A stretch of DNA of 26,056 nucleotides from Bacillota bacterium (lineage in GTDB: Bacteria; Bacillota; Clostridia; Christensenellales; Aristaeellaceae): positions 1 to 26,056 of the forward strand of contig JAEWRJ010000081.1 in assembly GCA_023460055.1 (NCBI GenBank). Direction: 5' to 3'. Shown here piece after piece: positions 8,775 through 16,764 of the stretch. The notes beneath the pieces are model-generated. The model saw only the letters and a list, made by a program, of their open reading frames with translations. It was not told where the DNA came from and made no database searches. The position numbers and the translations under genes are program-made. Every line of letters begins with the position of its first letter. The stretch's first letter is position 1.

Positions 8775-8948
8775 GTGTCTGAAGTCCGTGTGAAGGAAAA
8801 CGAAACGCTGGAAAGCGCTCTTAAGCGCTTCAAGCGTCAGTGCGCCCGTTCGGGTGTTTTGGCTGAAGTGCGCAAACGCGAGCATTATGAGAAGCCCAGC
8901 GTCAAGCGCAAGAAGAAGATGGAAGCAGCCCGCAAGCGCAAGTATTGA
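8775..8948 (+). CDS. rpsU: 30S ribosomal protein S21
   Basis: A 57-residue small-subunit ribosomal protein involved in initiation, located on the 30S platform. The sequence shows the S21 core (ESALKRFKRQCARSGVLAEV), then KREHYEKPS and a very basic tail, KRKKKMEAARKRKY. I chose the GTG at 8775: it follows a long AGGGGGGG by six bases, and the protein then begins VSEVRVKENE as S21 proteins do. An upstream ATG (8727) would add 16 unrelated residues. It has its own promoter and terminator and stands alone, without the yqeY or dnaG genes that accompany it in some other bacteria. Confidence 0.95.
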   Translation: MSEVRVKENETLESALKRFKRQCARSGVLAEVRKREHYEKPSVKRKKKMEAARKRKY

Positions 8949-8960
8949 TTTCTTGCTCAT

Positions 8961-8993
8961 AAAAGAAGCGTTCCGCAGGGGCGCTTCTTTTTT
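8961..8993 (+). terminator. Terminator of rpsU
   Basis: AAAAGAAGCG, 11-base loop, then CGCTTCTTTT and more T. A ten-base stem with a T tract, 12 bases after the rpsU stop. Confidence 0.9.
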
Positions 8994-9026
8994 ATTGCGT
9001 ATGATCCCCGGCTGCCTTATACTTTT

Positions 9027-9080
9027 AGTTCCGCCGGCTTGGGCGGGTGTATTAGGAACTGTGTGAAGGTCTTTTAGACC
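9027..9080 (+). promoter_or_regulatory. Possible structured leader of mnmG
   Basis: AGTTCC (9027-9032) can pair with GGAACT (9055-9060), with a competing CCGCC/GGCGG inside. A short GGTC-TTTTA-GACC hairpin follows at about 9068-9080, just before the AAAGGA ribosome binding site. No clear promoter was found. Confidence 0.3.
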
Positions 9081-9097
9081 ATAAAGGATTTGATCAG

Positions 9098-10882
9098 ATG
9101 AACGAACCCATTATTATCATCGGCGCGGGGCACGCGGGCTGCGAGGCCGCTTTGGCCTCGGCCCGGCTGGGCTGTGAGACACTGCTTCTGACCCTGAGCA
9201 TCGATGCCATCGCCCTGATGCCCTGCAACCCCTCCATCGGCGGGACAGGCAAAGGCCAGTTGGTACGCGAGGTGGATGCCTTGGGCGGTGAAATGGGCCT
9301 GGCGGCAGACGATTGCCTGCTGCAGGGGCGCATGCTCAACACCGCCAAGGGGCCCGCGGTGCACAGCCTGCGGGCGCAGGAGGACAAGTACGCCTACCAC
9401 CGCCGCATGCTTCAGGCGCTGTTCGCCCAGGATAATCTAACCATCCGCCAGGGCGAGGCGGCGGAAATTCTGACGCGTAACGGCCGCGTCAGCGGCGTGC
9501 GCACAACCACGGGTGACATCATCCCAGCCCGCTGCGTGATCGTGGCGGCCGGCGTATACCTCAAAAGCCGGATCATCATCGGCGAATACAGCAGGGAAAC
9601 CGGGCCTCAGGGGCTGCAATCGGCTTCCTTCCTTTCCGGCAGCCTCCGGGAACTGGGCTTTGAGCTGCGCCGCTTCAAGACCGGCACCCCAGCCAGAATC
9701 GACGCCCGCAGCATCGATTTCCATAGGATGGAGATCCAGCCGGGCGATGACCCGGTCATTCCCTTCTCCTTTCTGACAGACAGGAACCTGCCCAACAAGG
9801 CCGCCTGCTACTTGACCTGGACCAATGAGCGCACGCACGGCATCATCAGAGAGAACCTTCACCGCTCCCCCATGTTTTCGGGGGCGATCAAGGGCACAGG
9901 CGCGCGCTACTGCCCATCCATTGAGGATAAGGTGAACCGCTTCGCCGATAAGGACCGTCACCAGCTGTTTCTGGAACCGGAAGGGCTTGATAACCCGGAG
10001 TGGTATGTGCAGGGCATGTCCTCCAGCCTGCCTGAGGATGTGCAGCGGGCGATGTACCGCACCGTGCCCGGCCTTGAGCAGGCCCGGCTGACACGCCTGG
10101 CCTATGCCATTGAGTACGATTGCATCGATCCTTTGCAGATATCCTCCGCCATGCGCTCCCTTGACATCCCGGGCCTCTATTTCGCCGGACAGATCAACGG
10201 GACCTCGGGCTATGAGGAAGCCGCCGCGCAGGGATTGCTGGCCGGGATCAACGCGGCGCAGGAAGCGCTCGGTAAAGACCCCCTGATACTCAACCGCGCG
10301 CAGGCTTACATCGGCGTGATGATGGACGATCTGACGGTCAAGGGGACCGACGAGCCCTACCGCATGATGACCAGCCGGGCGGAGCACCGCCTCTCCCTGC
10401 GGCAGGACAACGCCGACCTGCGCCTGACGGAGCTGTCCTACCGTATCGGCCTGGCGGGTGAGGATCGCATGAGGCGCTCTGAGCAAAAGCAAAAGGAAAC
10501 GCAGGCATTGATACAATACCTGCGTGAGGAGGGATTTGCCCAGCCCTTGAAGCAGCCGGAAAACGATCTGGAAGACATCATTTCGGGCGACACGCTGGCC
10601 CTTTACAGCAAGGCGGCGCGCGAGCAGGCCCAGATAGCCGTCAAATACGAGGGTTACCTTAAAAAGGAAGAACAGCATATCCGCCAGGCCGCTTCCTTGG
10701 AAAATACCCGCCTGCCCGACAGCATTGTTTACGCGGATATCGCTTCCCTCAGGCTGGAAGCAAGGCAAAAGCTCCATAAGCAGCGCCCGCTCTCGCTGGG
10801 CCAGGCCTCACGCATCCCCGGCGTATCGCCCGCCGACATCGCCGTGCTGCAGGTCCATCTCAAAAAGACGGGATCAGTCTAA
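9098..10882 (+). CDS. mnmG: tRNA uridine-34 modification enzyme MnmG (GidA)
   Basis: A 594-residue FAD protein that, with the GTPase MnmE, installs the carboxymethylaminomethyl group on U34 of certain tRNAs using methylene-tetrahydrofolate. The signatures are strong: FAD motif GAGHAGCEAA at 9-18, MPCNPSIGGTGKGQLVREVD, GRMLNTAKGPAVHSLRAQ, the conserved cysteine region ARYCPSIEDKV (Cys272), and GYEEAAAQGLLAGINAA. The C-terminal helical domain that contacts MnmE and tRNA is present. The protein is slightly shorter than the usual 620-630. mnmE and rsmG, common neighbours, are absent, so the gene has moved from its usual setting. Its stop codon lies inside the end of the convergent aminotransferase gene (9-base overlap). 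Confidence 0.97.
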   Translation: MNEPIIIIGAGHAGCEAALASARLGCETLLLTLSIDAIALMPCNPSIGGTGKGQLVREVDALGGEMGLAADDCLLQGRMLNTAKGPAVHSLRAQEDKYAYHRRMLQALFAQDNLTIRQGEAAEILTRNGRVSGVRTTTGDIIPARCVIVAAGVYLKSRIIIGEYSRETGPQGLQSASFLSGSLRELGFELRRFKTGTPARIDARSIDFHRMEIQPGDDPVIPFSFLTDRNLPNKAACYLTWTNERTHGIIRENLHRSPMFSGAIKGTGARYCPSIEDKVNRFADKDRHQLFLEPEGLDNPEWYVQGMSSSLPEDVQRAMYRTVPGLEQARLTRLAYAIEYDCIDPLQISSAMRSLDIPGLYFAGQINGTSGYEEAAAQGLLAGINAAQEALGKDPLILNRAQAYIGVMMDDLTVKGTDEPYRMMTSRAEHRLSLRQDNADLRLTELSYRIGLAGEDRMRRSEQKQKETQALIQYLREEGFAQPLKQPENDLEDIISGDTLALYSKAAREQAQIAVKYEGYLKKEEQHIRQAASLENTRLPDSIVYADIASLRLEARQKLHKQRPLSLGQASRIPGVSPADIAVLQVHLKKTGSV

Positions 10883-12070
10883 TTCCTCAACAAACGCCTT
10901 GATGCGCCGCCCGGCTTCCGCCAGGCGGCCTTCGTCTATGGCATAGCTGATGCGCACGCAGCCGGGCGCGTAGAAGCCCGAGCCCGGGACCACGGAAACC
11001 AGGGCATGCTCCATCAGCAGCTCTGAAAAGCGGTCATCGCTTGTCAGCTTTTCGCCCCTGAAGCTCTTGTCAAGCAGGGCGCTGACATCAGCCAGCACAT
11101 AGAAAGCCCCGTGCGGCACAGCATAGCGGACCCCGGGGATATCATCCAGGATGGACAGGATCAGCCTGCGGCGGCTTTCAAAGGCCAGGCGCATTTCTTC
11201 CACCCCGCTCTGGTCGCCGGTCAAGGCCTCCAGGCCCGCGTACTGCGTGATGCTGCAGGTATTGCCGGTCGCGTGGCCCTGATAGGCATCCATGGCGGCG
11301 ATGATGTGCTTGGGGCCGGCCGCGTAGCCAAGCCGCCAGCCGGTCATCGCGTAGGCTTTGCTGAAGCCAGAAACCGTGATGGTGCGCTCAAAGGCGTCCT
11401 CGCTGAGTCCGGCGAAGATGGTGCCGCTTCGCCCGTCATAGCAAAGGGTTTCATATATCTCATCGCTGATGATGGCAAAATCGTGTTTTTTCGCAAGCGC
11501 TGCAAGCGCCTGAAGCTGATCCCTGCTCCAGACAGCGCCCGTCGGGTTGCTGGGGTTATTGAGGATGAGCGCTTTTGTCCTGTCCGATACAGCCGCCTCG
11601 ATCTGAGCAGCATCCGGGATGTATCCCTGAGCGGCCGTTGTATGGATGACGACCGGCACGCCGCCCGCCATGCGTATCATCTCCGGGTAGCTCAGCCAGC
11701 AAGGAGCGGGAAGCAGCACCTCGTCACCGGGATCGAGCAGCGCGTACAGCGCCCCGACCAGGGCCTGCTTGGCCCCCGTGGTCACAATGACCTGCGCCGG
11801 CTGATAGTTGACGCTCTGATCCTGGTAGTGCCTGGCGACCGCCGCGCGCAGCTCGGGTATCCCGGCAGTCGCGGTGTAAACCGTCCGGCCGGCGTCGATG
11901 GCAGCCTTGCCCGCCTGGCTGATATGCGCGGGGGTGGGAAAATCCGGTTCGCCTGCCGCCAGGCTGATGATATCCTGCCCCTGCTTGCGTTTTTCAGCCG
12001 CCAGGGCGTTCAGGCGCAGTGTGGCCGAGGGGGTGATATTCCTGCAGACCGATGAAATGCTCAGGGCCAT
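10874..12070 (-). CDS. PLP-dependent class I/II aminotransferase (aspartate aminotransferase-like)
   Basis: A 398-residue fold-type I transaminase. The substrate-binding AAGEPDFPTP (38-47), NNPSNPTG with Asn175, the PLP-ring contact DEIYE (Asp203, Tyr206) and SGFSKAYAMTGWRLG with Schiff-base Lys238 and Arg246 are all visible. This is the aspartate aminotransferase Ib pattern, but the subgroup also includes prephenate, aromatic, alanine and methionine-related enzymes, so the amino acid is not settled. The start follows TGGAGGATCGAC. Its neighbour across the intergenic region is the methionine importer, which may hint at a role in sulfur amino acid metabolism, but that is only inference from position. 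Confidence 0.93.
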   Translation of the reverse strand: MALSISSVCRNITPSATLRLNALAAEKRKQGQDIISLAAGEPDFPTPAHISQAGKAAIDAGRTVYTATAGIPELRAAVARHYQDQSVNYQPAQVIVTTGAKQALVGALYALLDPGDEVLLPAPCWLSYPEMIRMAGGVPVVIHTTAAQGYIPDAAQIEAAVSDRTKALILNNPSNPTGAVWSRDQLQALAALAKKHDFAIISDEIYETLCYDGRSGTIFAGLSEDAFERTITVSGFSKAYAMTGWRLGYAAGPKHIIAAMDAYQGHATGNTCSITQYAGLEALTGDQSGVEEMRLAFESRRRLILSILDDIPGVRYAVPHGAFYVLADVSALLDKSFRGEKLTSDDRFSELLMEHALVSVVPGSGFYAPGCVRISYAIDEGRLAEAGRRIKAFVEELD

Positions 12071-12115
12071 GTCGATCCTCCAACAAACACGTTTTTTTGA
12101 AAGTTATCGTGATGT

Positions 12116-12148
12116 ATTTTGCATTTTTACCCATTGCTTGTCAATGGG
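12116..12148 (-). promoter_or_regulatory. Promoter of the aminotransferase gene with an overlapping inverted repeat
   Basis: On the minus strand: -35 TTGACA (12144-12139), 17 bases, -10 CAAAAT (12121-12116). A 7-5-7 inverted repeat CCCATTG-CTTGT-CAATGGG (12130-12148) covers the -35, an ideal place for a repressor. Confidence 0.6.
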
Positions 12149-12339
12149 GAATGGCAATTTTCAGAAATCTTCTCCATTCCATTATGCATATCCGCTTTAT
12201 ACCGGCCTGACCGGGCCGGGAATATGATTCTTCTTGCTATCAATCCTGCATTTTTACGCTTTCAATGAGCCTTGCTTCGGGCGCCCATTCTGCAGGATAA
12301 TGAATATGTCCATTTTTCTTCCGGGAACATGTTTTTATC

Positions 12340-12391
12340 ATGCTTTAGGCCTAAGCATCGCTTGACAGGGTAAATATTTGTCTGTTAGCAT
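12340..12391 (+). promoter_or_regulatory. Promoter of the met leader and metNIQ, with an upstream palindrome
   Basis: -35 TTGACA (12362-12367, perfect), 18-base spacer, -10 TAGCAT (12386-12391). Immediately upstream is ATGCTTTAGGCCTAAGCAT (12340-12358), an 18-base palindrome apart from one extra T. Its position next to the -35 suits an operator or activator site. Confidence 0.65.
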
Positions 12392-12420
12392 GCGCTCATG
12401 GCATGAACTTATCAATGAAA

Positions 12421-12464
12421 GGAGGCAGTACACCATGACCGGACAAATCACCTATACTGCCTCC
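12421..12464 (+). promoter_or_regulatory. Hairpin that hides the ribosome binding site of the met leader ORF
   Basis: GGAGGCAGTA (12421-12430) and TACTGCCTCC (12455-12464) form a perfect ten-base stem. The 24-base loop holds the ATG of the leader ORF at 12435. The 5' arm contains the GGAGG ribosome binding site, so the folded RNA should block translation of the leader, while a ribosome on the ORF opens the stem. Confidence 0.75.
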
Positions 12465-12524
12465 TCCCTTTACATGCGCGGCTCGCGCGTATTCAACAAG
12501 CGAATGTGCCGCTGCGCGGCATAA
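12435..12524 (+). CDS. Putative 29-residue leader peptide of the metNIQ operon
   Basis: A short ORF between the promoter and metN. AAAGGAGG lies about ten bases before its ATG and it ends in a double TAA. The C-terminus is NKRMCRCAA, with Met14, Met24, Cys25 and Cys27. The RNA of the ORF can fold into GCGCG-GCT-CGCGC (12476-12488) and TGCCGC-TGC-GCGGCA (12507-12521), the second covering the Cys codons. A competing pairing joins GCGGC (12478-12482) to GCCGC (12508-12512). This is the layout of an attenuation leader in which ribosome stalling at Cys or Met codons changes the fold. No U-tract terminator follows, so control could act on metN translation or mRNA decay. The ORF is probable; the mechanism is inference. 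Confidence 0.6.
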   Translation: MTGQITYTASSLYMRGSRVFNKRMCRCAA

Positions 12525-12646
12525 TAAGAGAATAAAGAAATCCATCCCCACCCCCTAAAGGGATTCCCTGCCTTGATGCCGGACGCTGTTTGCTTTACCC
12601 GGTCATCGCTTTGGATCAAAATGTATGAAATGGAGACCGCATCCTG

Positions 12647-13687
12647 ATGATCGAGCTGTCCTCCGTCAGCAAAACCTTTCTAGGCAAAACCCAGCAAGAA
12701 CACGTGGAAGCACTGCGCGATGTATCCTTACACATCAAGCAGGGCGAGATCTTCGGCATCATCGGCTATTCAGGCGCCGGCAAATCAACACTGGTCCGGG
12801 TGATCAACCTGCTGGAGAGGCCTGACCTGGGCCGGGTCAGGATGGGCGGCCAGGACCTGACAGCCATGAATCCCAGGGAGCTGCGGCAGGCGCGCAGAAA
12901 GATAGGCATGATTTTTCAGCATTTCTCGCTGCTCCCCTCCAGAACCGTATCAGGCAATATTGCCTTTCCCTTGAAGTACACAGGCTTATCAAAGGAAGAG
13001 ATCCAGGCCAAGGTCACCACGCTCTTAAATCTGGTAGAGCTCAGCGACAAGGCCTCCGCCTACCCCTCCCAGCTGTCCGGCGGGCAAAAGCAGCGAGTCG
13101 CCATCGCCCGCGCGCTGGCAGCCGATCCCCGGGTACTGCTGTGCGACGAGGCGACCAGCGCGCTGGACCCGCAGACCACCTTGTCCATCCTGCGCCTGCT
13201 TAAAAAAGTCAATGAACAGCTGGGCATCACCATCGTCATCATCACCCATGAAATGGCAGTGATCAAGGAGATATGCGACCGCGTCGCCGTGATGGAGGGG
13301 GGGCGCGTGGTAGAGCTGGGTACTGTGTTTGAAGTCTTTGCCTCGCCCAGGGAAGAGATCACCCGCCGCTTCATTGAAACCACGAGCACCATGCACCGCG
13401 TGCAGGAGATGATCGACGGCGATTCCCCGATCCTCAGGCTCGCCCCCGGCGAACTGCTGGTCAGATTGCAGTATGCCCAGCGCAGCCCGAGCGCCCCCAT
13501 GGTATCACTCGTCTCCCGCCGCTTTGACATCGACCTCAACATCCTGTTTGGCAACGTGGAGATCATCGGCGGCTCGCCCCTGGGCGCGCTGGTCGTGGTC
13601 GCTTCCGGCGAGGCGAACAAGGTGCAGGAAGCGCTGGCCTACATGACGGAGCAAAACGTGAAGGTGGAGGTGCTCAAGCATGGTTGA
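12647..13687 (+). CDS. metN: Methionine ABC transporter ATP-binding protein MetN
   Basis: A 346-residue ATPase that powers import of methionine, and often D-methionine or its derivatives, with MetI and MetQ. Walker A is GYSGAGKST (40-48), the ABC signature LSGGQKQR starts at 143, and Walker B is LLCDEATSALD with Asp167 and Glu168. The C-terminal NIL domain (about 270-345, with FDIDLNILFGNVEIIGGSPLG) is the family's allosteric site where internal methionine inhibits transport. GGAG lies about 11 bases before the ATG, a rather wide spacing. The gene follows the leader ORF by 122 bases and overlaps metI by eight bases. Confidence 0.97.
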   Translation: MIELSSVSKTFLGKTQQEHVEALRDVSLHIKQGEIFGIIGYSGAGKSTLVRVINLLERPDLGRVRMGGQDLTAMNPRELRQARRKIGMIFQHFSLLPSRTVSGNIAFPLKYTGLSKEEIQAKVTTLLNLVELSDKASAYPSQLSGGQKQRVAIARALAADPRVLLCDEATSALDPQTTLSILRLLKKVNEQLGITIVIITHEMAVIKEICDRVAVMEGGRVVELGTVFEVFASPREEITRRFIETTSTMHRVQEMIDGDSPILRLAPGELLVRLQYAQRSPSAPMVSLVSRRFDIDLNILFGNVEIIGGSPLGALVVVASGEANKVQEALAYMTEQNVKVEVLKHG

Positions 13688-14360
13688 GTGGCTGCAAAGC
13701 GTTGCCCCCAACGTGGTTAAAAAGTTCCCGGAGCTCTTAAGCTCCACCGAGCAGACCCTCCTGATGCTGTTTCAATCCGGCGCTATATCGCTGGTGATCG
13801 GTCTGTTCTTCGGCGTGCTGCTGGTGACCACCCGCAAGGGCGGCATTATCCAAAACAGCGCCGTGTTCACCATCCTTGACAAGAGCATCAACCTGCTGCG
13901 CTCCATCCCCTTCATCATCCTCCTGGCCGCGCTGATCCCTCTGACCAGGGCGGTCGTCGGCACGGCTATCGGCACCCGGGGCGCTATCCTGCCGCTTGTA
14001 TTCGGCACCGTCCCCTTCTTCTCGCGCCAGGTGGAAAGCGCGCTCTTGCAGCTTGACAGCGGCCTGATCGAGGCCGCCCAATCGATGGGAATCAGCCCCT
14101 TTGGCATCATTTTCCGCGTCTACCTCAAGGAGGGCATCCCCGGCATCGTACGGGGCACCGCCATCACCATGATCAGCCTGATCGGCCTGACAGCCATGGC
14201 AGGCGCGGTGGGCGGCGGCGGCCTGGGTGACTTTGCCATCCGCTACGGCCACCAGCGCAACCAGGTGGATATCACCTACGCGACCGTGCTGATCCTGCTG
14301 CTGCTTGTCAGCGTGCTGCAGTCTATCGGCACCTGGATCATCAAAAGGACAAGCCATTAA
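13680..14360 (+). CDS. metI: Methionine ABC transporter permease MetI
   Basis: A 226-residue inner-membrane permease with about five hydrophobic segments, as usual for MetI. The coupling-helix EAA motif reads EAAQSMGISPFGIIFRVYLK, where the permease touches MetN. Family-typical stretches include LRSIPFIILLAALIPLTR and GLTAMAGAVGGGGLGDFAIRYGHQR. Its ATG lies within the last codons of metN, so the two proteins are probably translated in a coupled way. metQ follows after 22 bases. Confidence 0.97.
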   Translation: MVEWLQSVAPNVVKKFPELLSSTEQTLLMLFQSGAISLVIGLFFGVLLVTTRKGGIIQNSAVFTILDKSINLLRSIPFIILLAALIPLTRAVVGTAIGTRGAILPLVFGTVPFFSRQVESALLQLDSGLIEAAQSMGISPFGIIFRVYLKEGIPGIVRGTAITMISLIGLTAMAGAVGGGGLGDFAIRYGHQRNQVDITYATVLILLLLVSVLQSIGTWIIKRTSH

Positions 14361-14382
14361 CAAAATAAAAGGAGAAATCATC

Positions 14383-15189
14383 ATGAAAAAGATCCTGTCC
14401 CTGACCCTGGCCTTCGCCCTCATCCTGGGCATCACCGCCATCCCCGCCCTGGCCGAACCGACCGTCATCAAGATCGGCGTCGTCGGCGAAAACAATGAGC
14501 AGTGGGAATACATCGCCTCCGTCCTCAAGGAAGAGGGCATCATCATTGAACTGGTCAAGTTTGCCGACTACTCCCTGCCCAACCCAGCCCTCAATGATGG
14601 AGAGATCGACCTGAACGCCTTCCAGCACTATGCTTTCCTGAACAACCAGTCCGAGGCCCTGGGCTTGGACCTGAGCGCGGTCGGCACGACCCTGATCGCT
14701 CCTTTGGGCCTGTACTCCCAGAAGATCAAGTCAGTGGATGAACTGAAAGAGGGCGATAAGGTTGCCCTGCCCAACGACGCCACCAACGGAGGACGCGCTC
14801 TGAAGGTGCTGGAAACCACCGGCCTGATCGCCGTTGACCCCGAGGCCGGCTACCTGCCGGAGGTAAGCGACATCACCGAAAACAAGCTGAACCTGGAATT
14901 TGTTGAGGTGGAAGCGGCCCAGACCGCCGGCCTCCTGCCTGATGTGGCAGCCGCCTTCATCAACGGCGGACATGCCGTGGATAATGGCTACTTCCCCGCC
15001 AAAGACGCTATCCTGATCGAGACCGTGGCTGAGGGCAGCGACAATCCCTACGTCAACATACTGGTCGCTCGCACTGCCGATAAGGATAACCCCCTCTATC
15101 AGCGGATCCTCGAGGTCTATCACACCGACGAAGTAGCCGAAATATTCGCTACTGCCTACAAGGGAGCCTATCTCCCCGCGTGGAAGTAA
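14383..15189 (+). CDS. metQ: Methionine-binding protein MetQ without a lipobox
   Basis: A 268-residue substrate-binding protein of the NlpA/MetQ family, which captures methionine outside the membrane and delivers it to MetI. Family patterns include IKIGVVGENNEQWEYIA, the DGEIDLNAFQHYAFL stretch, and VALPNDATNGGRALKVLE. The ATG was chosen from AAAAGGAG nine bases upstream and the signal peptide that follows (MKKILSLTLAFALILG, ending ALA at 24). Most Gram-positive MetQ proteins are lipoproteins held by a cysteine after the signal; here no cysteine is present near the cleavage site, so the protein looks like a signal peptidase I substrate. How it stays at the cell surface is unclear. Confidence 0.94.
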   Translation: MKKILSLTLAFALILGITAIPALAEPTVIKIGVVGENNEQWEYIASVLKEEGIIIELVKFADYSLPNPALNDGEIDLNAFQHYAFLNNQSEALGLDLSAVGTTLIAPLGLYSQKIKSVDELKEGDKVALPNDATNGGRALKVLETTGLIAVDPEAGYLPEVSDITENKLNLEFVEVEAAQTAGLLPDVAAAFINGGHAVDNGYFPAKDAILIETVAEGSDNPYVNILVARTADKDNPLYQRILEVYHTDEVAEIFATAYKGAYLPAWK

Positions 15190-15205
15190 TACCATCCAGG
15201 CAAAT

Positions 15206-15245
15206 AAGGAACGCTTCCCGGCAAGTTCGCCGGGAAGCGTTCCTT
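15206..15245. terminator. Long hairpin between metQ and the convergent MATE gene
   Basis: Perfect 17-base stem (AAGGAACGCTTCCCGGC and its complement) around the loop AAGTTC. It ends in CCTT followed by ATTATAT, so the T tract is poor. It probably acts on both strands. Confidence 0.8.
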
Positions 15246-15256
15246 ATTATATGACA

Positions 15257-16648
15257 TTATTGAACTGCCGCAGCTACTCCGTCTTCCCTGGGCAAGGTGC
15301 GGGCATGGCGCAGGTACCACAGGTAGATCCACGCGCCGCGCACAGCCGCGCCGATGGCTACGGCCCAGTAAATGCCATGCAGGCCCATCGGACCGCGGGA
15401 GAGAAATACGGCGGCTACCAGGCGAAGCAGGTTGGATGTGGCGCTGGTGATAAACGGCGGGATGGTTCTGCCCATCCCGCGGAAAGCGCCTGCCGCGATG
15501 CCCTCCAGACACTGGAAGAGCTGGCTGATCGCCAGAATCCTCAGATAATCGACGCCCGCGCGGACAACCGCCTCATTGCCCGGAATGAACACACGGAATA
15601 ATGGACCGCCCGCAAACAGCAGTACGGATGTAACGATCATGCCCCAGACGCTCATGAGAGCGCTTGACATTTTAAACCCTCTTCTGATGCGCCGCCATTT
15701 TCCCGCTCCGAAGTTCTGGCCCACATAGGCGGTCAGGGCTGAGGCAAAGCCGCCGCCGATCAGCCAGGAAAGGCTTTCCACCTGCGAGGCAACGCGCTGC
15801 GCCGCCGTCACATCGGTACCGTAAGCGTTGATCATGCGGCTGAGCAGCATGGACAGCGCCGTAAACAGCAGGCTCTCCAGCGCGATAGGAAGCGTCCAGC
15901 GGATGATCAAACGGATATCTTCCATAAAGGCCCTGGCAAAGGGTTTGAATGAGTCAAAGGGCCTTGTACCATGGTATCTGAGCGCCAGGGTGAGCAGGAT
16001 CGCCGACACAGCCTGAGCCAGCAGGGTCGCCGCGGCAGCACCCTCCACCCCCATGCCGAAGCTGAAGATAAACAAAGGATCAAGGCCGATGTTCAGCCCC
16101 AGTGAAATACAGTTGATAATGAAAGGGGTCCTCGAGTTTCCGCTGCCGTTGAATACGCCGATGGCAGCACCGCTGACAAAGCTGAAAGGAATACCCAGCG
16201 AGACGATCAGAAGATAATTGCGTGCCGGCCCTCTTACCTCCCCTGAGAGGTTCAGAAAGCCGATCAGCGGCTCGCTGAAAAGAATCAAAAAAGCCATGAA
16301 AGCAAGCCCTATCAGGGCTGCCAGCGTGTAGGCGCTCTGCCCAACGCGCTGGGCTGCGCGCCTGTCGCCCCGGCCCACATTCTGCGAGACACCGATCTCA
16401 GCCCCTCTGGCTCCAAACGCGGAGAAGGCCATGGACAGCCACATATACATCCCCACCGAACCGGACGCCGCGATGGCCACACCGCTGTAATCTCCCATGC
16501 GGCCAAGCCAGAACATATCCGTCAGGTTATAGACCATCTGGATGATCTGGGTACCGATGATCGGAATTGAAACCGCCATCAGCTTGGAAAGGATGCCGCC
16601 CTGCGTGAGGTCATAACGGTTAGCGTTTGCTAATTTTTTACTGCCCAT
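15257..16648 (-). CDS. MATE family efflux transporter
   Basis: A 463-residue multidrug and toxin extrusion protein predicted to use a sodium or proton gradient to export organic compounds. About twelve hydrophobic segments are visible. The N-terminal MATE pattern is clear: LTQGGILSKLMAVSIPII, then MVYNLTDMFWLGRMGDYSGVAIA, and the second half repeats the fold with AYVGQNFGAGKWRRIRRG. This resembles the NorM/DinF-related branch common in Clostridia; the substrate cannot be read from sequence. The start follows AGGGG by six bases. It has its own promoter, divergent from nifJ. Confidence 0.93.
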   Translation of the reverse strand: MGSKKLANANRYDLTQGGILSKLMAVSIPIIGTQIIQMVYNLTDMFWLGRMGDYSGVAIAASGSVGMYMWLSMAFSAFGARGAEIGVSQNVGRGDRRAAQRVGQSAYTLAALIGLAFMAFLILFSEPLIGFLNLSGEVRGPARNYLLIVSLGIPFSFVSGAAIGVFNGSGNSRTPFIINCISLGLNIGLDPLFIFSFGMGVEGAAAATLLAQAVSAILLTLALRYHGTRPFDSFKPFARAFMEDIRLIIRWTLPIALESLLFTALSMLLSRMINAYGTDVTAAQRVASQVESLSWLIGGGFASALTAYVGQNFGAGKWRRIRRGFKMSSALMSVWGMIVTSVLLFAGGPLFRVFIPGNEAVVRAGVDYLRILAISQLFQCLEGIAAGAFRGMGRTIPPFITSATSNLLRLVAAVFLSRGPMGLHGIYWAVAIGAAVRGAWIYLWYLRHARTLPREDGVAAAVQ

Positions 16649-16680
16649 GAAAACCCCTGTCTTTTCAAGATACGATGGGC

Positions 16681-16709
16681 ATTATACGCCCAAACACCCC
16701 CGGATTCAA
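16681..16709 (-). promoter_or_regulatory. Promoter of the MATE transporter gene
   Basis: On the minus strand: -35 TTGAAT (16709-16704), 17-base spacer, -10 TATAAT (16686-16681). The -10 sits in a small GGGC...GCCC repeat. Confidence 0.85.
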
Positions 16710-16764
16710 TCGCGGCATAATAGGAAGTATAATCAAAGTCTAATAATATACCCACTGCGCTTTC

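Larger units (their letters stand above)
12071..12434. other. 364-base intergenic region with two divergent promoters and several inverted repeats
   Basis: No gene was found here. It holds the aminotransferase promoter (12116-12144), the met-leader promoter (12362-12391) and several repeats. CCCATTG-CTTGT-CAATGGG is at 12130-12148. GGAATGG (12148-12154) faces CCATTCC (12174-12180). CCGGCC-TGACCG-GGCCGG is at 12202-12219. ATCCTGCA (12243-12250) faces TGCAGGAT (12291-12298). A bulged palindrome lies at 12340-12358. I see no SAM riboswitch or T-box core. Confidence 0.6.

Noticed and set aside
12628..12646. T-box-like string (GGAGACCGCAT) before metN
   Set aside because: It resembles the T-box core only loosely, is not part of a terminator/antiterminator pair, and no specifier stem is visible.
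12071..12646. SAM riboswitch before metN
   Set aside because: The conserved SAM-I core segments are absent; the structures seen belong to the short leader ORF instead.
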